Below, in pieces: positions 20,158 to 23,285 of a DNA stretch of 23,285 bases. The notes below the pieces were generated by a model, which ran no database searches, was not told the DNA's origin, and saw only the letters and a list, made by a program, of their open reading frames with translations. The position numbers were made by a program, and so were the translations under genes. Source of the stretch: JANMOK01 sp031415055 (GTDB lineage: Bacteria; Pseudomonadota; Alphaproteobacteria; Rhodobacterales; Rhodobacteraceae); NCBI GenBank assembly GCA_031415055.1, contig JANOQZ010000011.1, positions 1 to 23,285 on the forward strand. Direction: 5' to 3'. The first letter of the stretch is position 1. Every line of letters begins with the position of its first letter.

Positions 20158-22320
20158 ATGGGGGCACCTGTGTTGGAACCAGAGATCACGCCGGAACTGG
20201 TTGCCAGTCATGGGCTGAAACCCGACGAGTATCAGCGCATTTTGGAGCTGATCGGGCGGGTGCCGTCGTACACCGAACTGGGCATCTTTTCGGCAATGTG
20301 GAACGAGCATTGTTCGTATAAATCTTCGAAAAAATGGCTGCGCACGCTGCCAACAACTGGAACGCAAGTGATTTGCGGGCCGGGTGAGAATGCCGGGGTG
20401 GTCGATATTGGCGACGGGCAGGCGCTGGTGTTCAAAATGGAGAGCCACAATCACCCGTCGTATATCGAGCCCTATCAGGGGGCGGCGACCGGGGTTGGTG
20501 GCATTTTGCGCGACGTGTTCACCATGGGCGCAAGGCCGATTGCGGCGATGAATTCCCTGAGTTTTGGTTCGCCGTCGCATCCCAAAACCAAGTCCTTAGT
20601 GGCGGGCGTAGTTCACGGCGTCGGCGGCTATGGCAATTGTTTTGGCGTGCCCAATGTAGCGGGCGAAGTGCGGTTTCACGCCAGTTATAACGGCAATTGT
20701 CTGGTCAATGCTTTTGCCGCCGGATTGGCCGATGCCGACAAGATTTTCTATTCGGCGGCGTCGGGCGTGAGGATGCCGGTGGTTTATCTGGGGGCCAAGA
20801 CCGGGCGCGACGGGGTTGGCGGCGCGACGATGGCCTCGTCGGAATTTGACGCCGGGATCGAGGAGAAACGGCCGACGGTGCAGGTCGGTGACCCGTTTAC
20901 CGAAAAGCGGTTGATGGAAGCCTGTCTGGAGCTGATGGCGACCGGCGCGGTGATTTCAATTCAGGATATGGGGGCGGCCGGGTTGACCTGTTCGGCTGTC
21001 GAGATGGGCGACAAGGGCGGTTTGGGCGTGCGGCTGGATTTGGAAAAAGTGCCGGTGCGCGAGACCAATATGACGGCCTATGAGATGATGCTTTCGGAAT
21101 CGCAGGAACGCATGTTGATGGTGCTGCGACCCGAGAAAGAGGCGGTGGCCAAGGCGGTATTTGACAAGTGGGATCTGGACTTTGCCATTGTCGGCGAAAC
21201 CATTGCCGAGGATCGGTTTCTGATCTGCCTGAACGGGGCCGTGAAAGCTGATCTGCCGCTGAAATCTTTGTGTGGATCGGCACCGGAATATGACCGTCCC
21301 TGGGTGCCAACGCCGCCTGCAAAACCGACGCCAAATGTGCCGGCGATTGATATGGGGACGGCGTTGTTGGCCTTGATGGGAAGCGCCAATTATTCGTCGC
21401 GCCGCTGGGTGTGGGAACAATACGATTACACCGTCATGGCCGACACAGTGGTTGTGCCGGGGTCGGATGCTGGCGTGGTGCGGGTGCATGGATCAAAGAA
21501 GGCGCTGGCGTTTACGTCGGATGTGACGCCGCGGTATTGCAAGGCTAACCCGGTAGAAGGTGGCAAACAGGCGGTGGCCGAGGCCTATCGCAATTTGTGC
21601 GCAACTGGGGCCAAGCCATTGGCGGCGACGGATAATCTCAACTTCGGCAACCCGGAAAAGCCCGAGATCATGGGGCAGTTTGTTGGCTGCATTCAGGGCA
21701 TTGGGGAGGCTTGTTTGGCTTTGGATATGCCGATCGTTTCGGGCAATGTCAGCTTGTATAACGAGACGGATGGGCGGGCGATACTACCGACGCCAACGAT
21801 TGGGGCGGTCGGCTTGCTGGCGGATTTGTCTGAGGTGATCCGCATGGCGGGTCGTATCGGCGAGACGTTGCTTTTGGTCGGGGAAACTTTCGGGCATTTG
21901 GGGCAGTCGGCGTTGTTGGCGGAGTGCTTTGGTTTGGAACAGGGTGACGCGCCGCCGGTTGATTTGGTGGCGGAGCGAAAGCACGGCGAGTTTGTGCGCT
22001 CGCTGCGCGGGTTGATTTCTGGCGCGCATGACATTGGTGACGGCGGGCTGGCGGTGGCAGCGGCAGAAATGGCGCTGGCGGGTGATGTGGGCGTGGCGGT
22101 TGATGGCGAAGACACCGGCTGGTTTTATGGCGAGGATCAGGGGCGGTATTTGTTGTCCAGTTCTAACGCCGAAGCCGTGATGGAACGGGCGCGGCTGGCA
22201 GGCGTTCCGGTCATGATTGTCGGCGAATTTGGCGACGACGTGGTGCGCATTGGCCCCGCCGTTGTGCCTTTGGCGCAATTGCGCGAGGTCCACGAAGGCG
22301 GTTTGAAACGCGCCCTTTGA
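20158..22320 (+). CDS. purL: Phosphoribosylformylglycinamidine synthase subunit PurL
   Basis: A 720-aa small-type PurL that makes FGAM from FGAR, ATP and the ammonia delivered by PurQ, with PurS, in purine synthesis. Visible signatures: WNEHCSYKSSKKWL (His51), FKMESHNHPSYIEPYQGAATGVGGILRDVFTMGARP (about 92-127), DMGAAGLTCSAVEM, and in the second half SGNVSLYNE and GAHDIGDGGLAVAAAEMAL. The length fits the small type, not the ~1300-aa fused type of E. coli. The ribosome site is weak. Confidence 0.97.
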   Translation: MGAPVLEPEITPELVASHGLKPDEYQRILELIGRVPSYTELGIFSAMWNEHCSYKSSKKWLRTLPTTGTQVICGPGENAGVVDIGDGQALVFKMESHNHPSYIEPYQGAATGVGGILRDVFTMGARPIAAMNSLSFGSPSHPKTKSLVAGVVHGVGGYGNCFGVPNVAGEVRFHASYNGNCLVNAFAAGLADADKIFYSAASGVRMPVVYLGAKTGRDGVGGATMASSEFDAGIEEKRPTVQVGDPFTEKRLMEACLELMATGAVISIQDMGAAGLTCSAVEMGDKGGLGVRLDLEKVPVRETNMTAYEMMLSESQERMLMVLRPEKEAVAKAVFDKWDLDFAIVGETIAEDRFLICLNGAVKADLPLKSLCGSAPEYDRPWVPTPPAKPTPNVPAIDMGTALLALMGSANYSSRRWVWEQYDYTVMADTVVVPGSDAGVVRVHGSKKALAFTSDVTPRYCKANPVEGGKQAVAEAYRNLCATGAKPLAATDNLNFGNPEKPEIMGQFVGCIQGIGEACLALDMPIVSGNVSLYNETDGRAILPTPTIGAVGLLADLSEVIRMAGRIGETLLLVGETFGHLGQSALLAECFGLEQGDAPPVDLVAERKHGEFVRSLRGLISGAHDIGDGGLAVAAAEMALAGDVGVAVDGEDTGWFYGEDQGRYLLSSSNAEAVMERARLAGVPVMIVGEFGDDVVRIGPAVVPLAQLREVHEGGLKRAL

Positions 22321-22354
22321 AACGTTGAATTAACCTTCAATCGCTAGGCTTTCG

Positions 22355-22489
22355 ATGCCGCACAAACGGCGGCACCGGGAGGTGATGAAACTGAAACCAA
22401 AGGCTTTCCGGCTGCTGGCAATTGTCTTGATGATTCTCGGATTGTTGTTGACGATCCTGCAACTGGTTCTGGGGCATGGCTCTGGATAA
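22355..22489 (+). CDS. Tiny single-pass membrane protein ORF
   Basis: A 44-aa ORF in the purL-bolA interval: a basic N-terminus (MPHKRRHREVMKLKPK) and one hydrophobic helix (LLAIVLMILGLLLTILQLVLG). An in-frame ATG at 22385 would give 34 aa; GGGAGG before it is very close (2 nt), so 22355 may be the start with that run serving by chance. It follows purL after 34 nt on the same strand. Basic head plus one membrane helix is a plausible small membrane protein of unknown role. Its stop codon overlaps the terminator tail of the opposite-strand RNA candidate. Confidence 0.5.
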   Translation: MPHKRRHREVMKLKPKAFRLLAIVLMILGLLLTILQLVLGHGSG

Positions 22490-22520
22490 AAGAGAAGCCC
22501 GCGAGCAACACCTCGCGGGC
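22486..22520 (-). terminator. Intrinsic terminator (minus strand)
   Basis: A perfect 9-bp GC-rich stem (22497-22505 with 22512-22520), 6-nt loop, followed on the minus strand by TTCTCTTTTAT. Confidence 0.75.
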
Positions 22521-22556
22521 CTCGGTATCTGGGAGGTGAAGTCCCAAAGGCTTGTG
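22486..22556 (-). ncRNA. Candidate small RNA antiparallel to the purL-bolA interval
   Basis: On the minus strand a near-consensus promoter (22590-22562) is followed by about 70 nt and an intrinsic terminator. The RNA contains TGGGA-CTTCACC-TCCCA, a 5-bp hairpin that shows CTTCACCTCCC, then GCCCGCGAG / CTCGCGGGC (9-bp stem, 6-nt loop) and TTCTCTTTT. No ORF is present. The CCTCCC core resembles the 19058-19140 candidate. I recognise no named family. It may be a trans-acting sRNA; the plus-strand reading of the hairpin lacks a T-run. Confidence 0.65.
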
Positions 22557-22561
22557 ATCTC

Positions 22562-22590
22562 TCTATATCGCAAATTCGTTCATTTTTCAA
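22562..22590 (-). promoter_or_regulatory. Strong sigma-70 type promoter (minus strand)
   Basis: TTGAAA (22590-22585), 17-nt spacer, TATAGA (22567-22562), with AT-rich surroundings. The -10 box is the same as that of the rrn promoter at 475-480. It points away from bolA and has no coding gene downstream before the terminator. Confidence 0.7.
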
Positions 22591-22696
22591 GAATTCTGCT
22601 GAGTGGAAATTGTATACAATTTTAGCGATCAGCCCGACCTTGCGAATATCTGCCTTCCATCCTAAATCTAGGGGGAACGCGCCGCCGGAGACTGGA

Positions 22697-22939
22697 ATGA
22701 CAATGCAAGCCCAGCAGATTGAGGATTTGATCCGCGCGGCATTCCCGTCGGCGAAAATCGAGATCGATGATTTGGCGGGTGACGGCAACCATTATGCGGC
22801 GACGGTGATTGCCGAAGAATTTCGCGGCCTGAACCGGGTGAAGCAGCACCAGATGGTTTATGCAGCCTTGAACGGAAAAATGGATGGGCCAGCGGGCGAA
22901 TTGCACGCGCTGGCTTTGACGACGAAAGCACCGGAGTAA
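22697..22939 (+). CDS. bolA: BolA-family protein
   Basis: An 80-aa protein with the BolA fold: QIEDLIRAAFPSAKIEIDDLAGDGNHYAATVIAEEFRGLNRVKQHQMVYAALNGKM. The conserved His in the HQMVYAAL segment is a ligand for the shared [2Fe-2S] cluster with monothiol glutaredoxins. GGAG six nt before ATG 22697 decides the start; the longer frame (from 22610) has no support. It is followed after 4 nt by grxD, the partner gene. Confidence 0.92.
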   Translation: MTMQAQQIEDLIRAAFPSAKIEIDDLAGDGNHYAATVIAEEFRGLNRVKQHQMVYAALNGKMDGPAGELHALALTTKAPE

Positions 22940-22943
22940 AGAC

Positions 22944-23285
22944 ATGACCAACCCAACCCATGACGCGATCAAGGCCGATGTGGAAGCCAACGATGTTGTG
23001 CTGTTCATGAAAGGCACGTCGCAGATGCCGCAATGCGGGTTTTCCTCGCGGGTTGCGGGGGTGCTGAACTACATGGGCGTGGCGTTCAAGGATGTGAATG
23101 TTTTGGCCGATCCGGCGATACGCGACGGGATCAAGGAATATTCCGATTGGCCGACGATCCCGCAGCTTTATGTCAAAGGCGAGTTTATCGGCGGTTGCGA
23201 CATCGTCACCGAAATGACCCTGTCGGGCGAGTTGGACCAGTTGTTCGAGGCAAGCGGCGTCGGCTATGACAAAGCTGCGGCAGAC
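22944..23285 (+). CDS. grxD: Monothiol glutaredoxin GrxD (3' end cut)
   Basis: 114 codons are present, close to the usual full length, and the gene runs off the right edge. The CGFS active site (residues 31-34) follows VVLFMKGTSQMPQ; the WPTIPQLYVKGEFIGGCDIV segment carries the glutathione-binding TIPQLY and GG motifs. Such proteins bind a [2Fe-2S] cluster with glutathione, deliver it, and form a complex with BolA. GGAG in the last bolA codons precedes the ATG, so the two are translated together. Confidence 0.95.
   Translation, partial: MTNPTHDAIKADVEANDVVLFMKGTSQMPQCGFSSRVAGVLNYMGVAFKDVNVLADPAIRDGIKEYSDWPTIPQLYVKGEFIGGCDIVTEMTLSGELDQLFEASGVGYDKAAAD

Noticed and set aside
20023..20580. 185-aa minus-strand frame overlapping purL
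   Set aside because: Antisense to conserved PurL motifs and without recognisable domains.
22497..22520. Plus-strand terminator of purL at the 9-bp hairpin
   Set aside because: The plus strand has CTCGGTATC after the stem instead of a T-run; the T-rich tail is on the minus strand.

Overview
The window looks like a chromosomal segment of an alphaproteobacterium, most likely Rhodobacterales/Rhodobacteraceae. The grounds are the 16S 5' sequence and rrn leader style, a circularly permuted (two-piece) tmRNA gene with tag ANDNYAPVALAA, an alpha-type SspB, ThyX rather than ThyA, a small-type PurL, and lineage-typical small families (DUF1194, DUF4169). Assignments rest on motif and family recognition by eye; no database search was run.

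Layout. 1-503 (minus): start of an rrn operon with promoter, leader hairpin, boxA and the first 134 nt of 16S, whose V1 region carries a tandem heptamer. 857-2772: a lone GT2 glycosyltransferase, a four-helix membrane protein behind a tandem palindromic operator-like site, and a small lipoprotein. 2843-3844 (minus): a coupled phd-doc-arsC/spx-like operon. 3858-4129: four kinds of intergenic palindromic repeat. 4152-5841 (minus): an AT-richer island with an exported GH24 lysozyme and an exported HExxH metalloprotease. 5922-9315: thyX, then divergent from it a glyoxalase-like gene coupled to three tandem DUF1194 (VWA) exported proteins.

9337-12439: a cupin gene, permuted ssrA, sspB, fumC, a DUF4169 gene and a ribbon-helix-helix gene. 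The tmRNA tag and the adaptor that delivers tagged proteins to ClpXP are neighbours. 12440-14271: an accessory unit with a DUF3800 gene between two ~119-bp direct repeats. 14269-17662 (minus): ccdA, an alpha/beta hydrolase with membrane segments and a cytochrome P450, closely spaced. 17774-18950: tusA and a LysR regulator. 19023-19140: a strong small-RNA candidate. 19143-20021 (minus): a DUF1761-like membrane protein and a MAPEG protein. 20158-23285: purL, a tiny membrane ORF, a second small-RNA candidate on the opposite strand, then bolA and grxD (cut by the window end), which form the BolA-monothiol glutaredoxin iron-sulfur pair.

The least explained parts are the two intergenic RNA candidates, which share a CTTCA(T)CCTCCC segment; the lysozyme-metalloprotease pair; the repeat-flanked DUF3800 unit; the triplicated DUF1194 genes; and the 16S V1 insertion.
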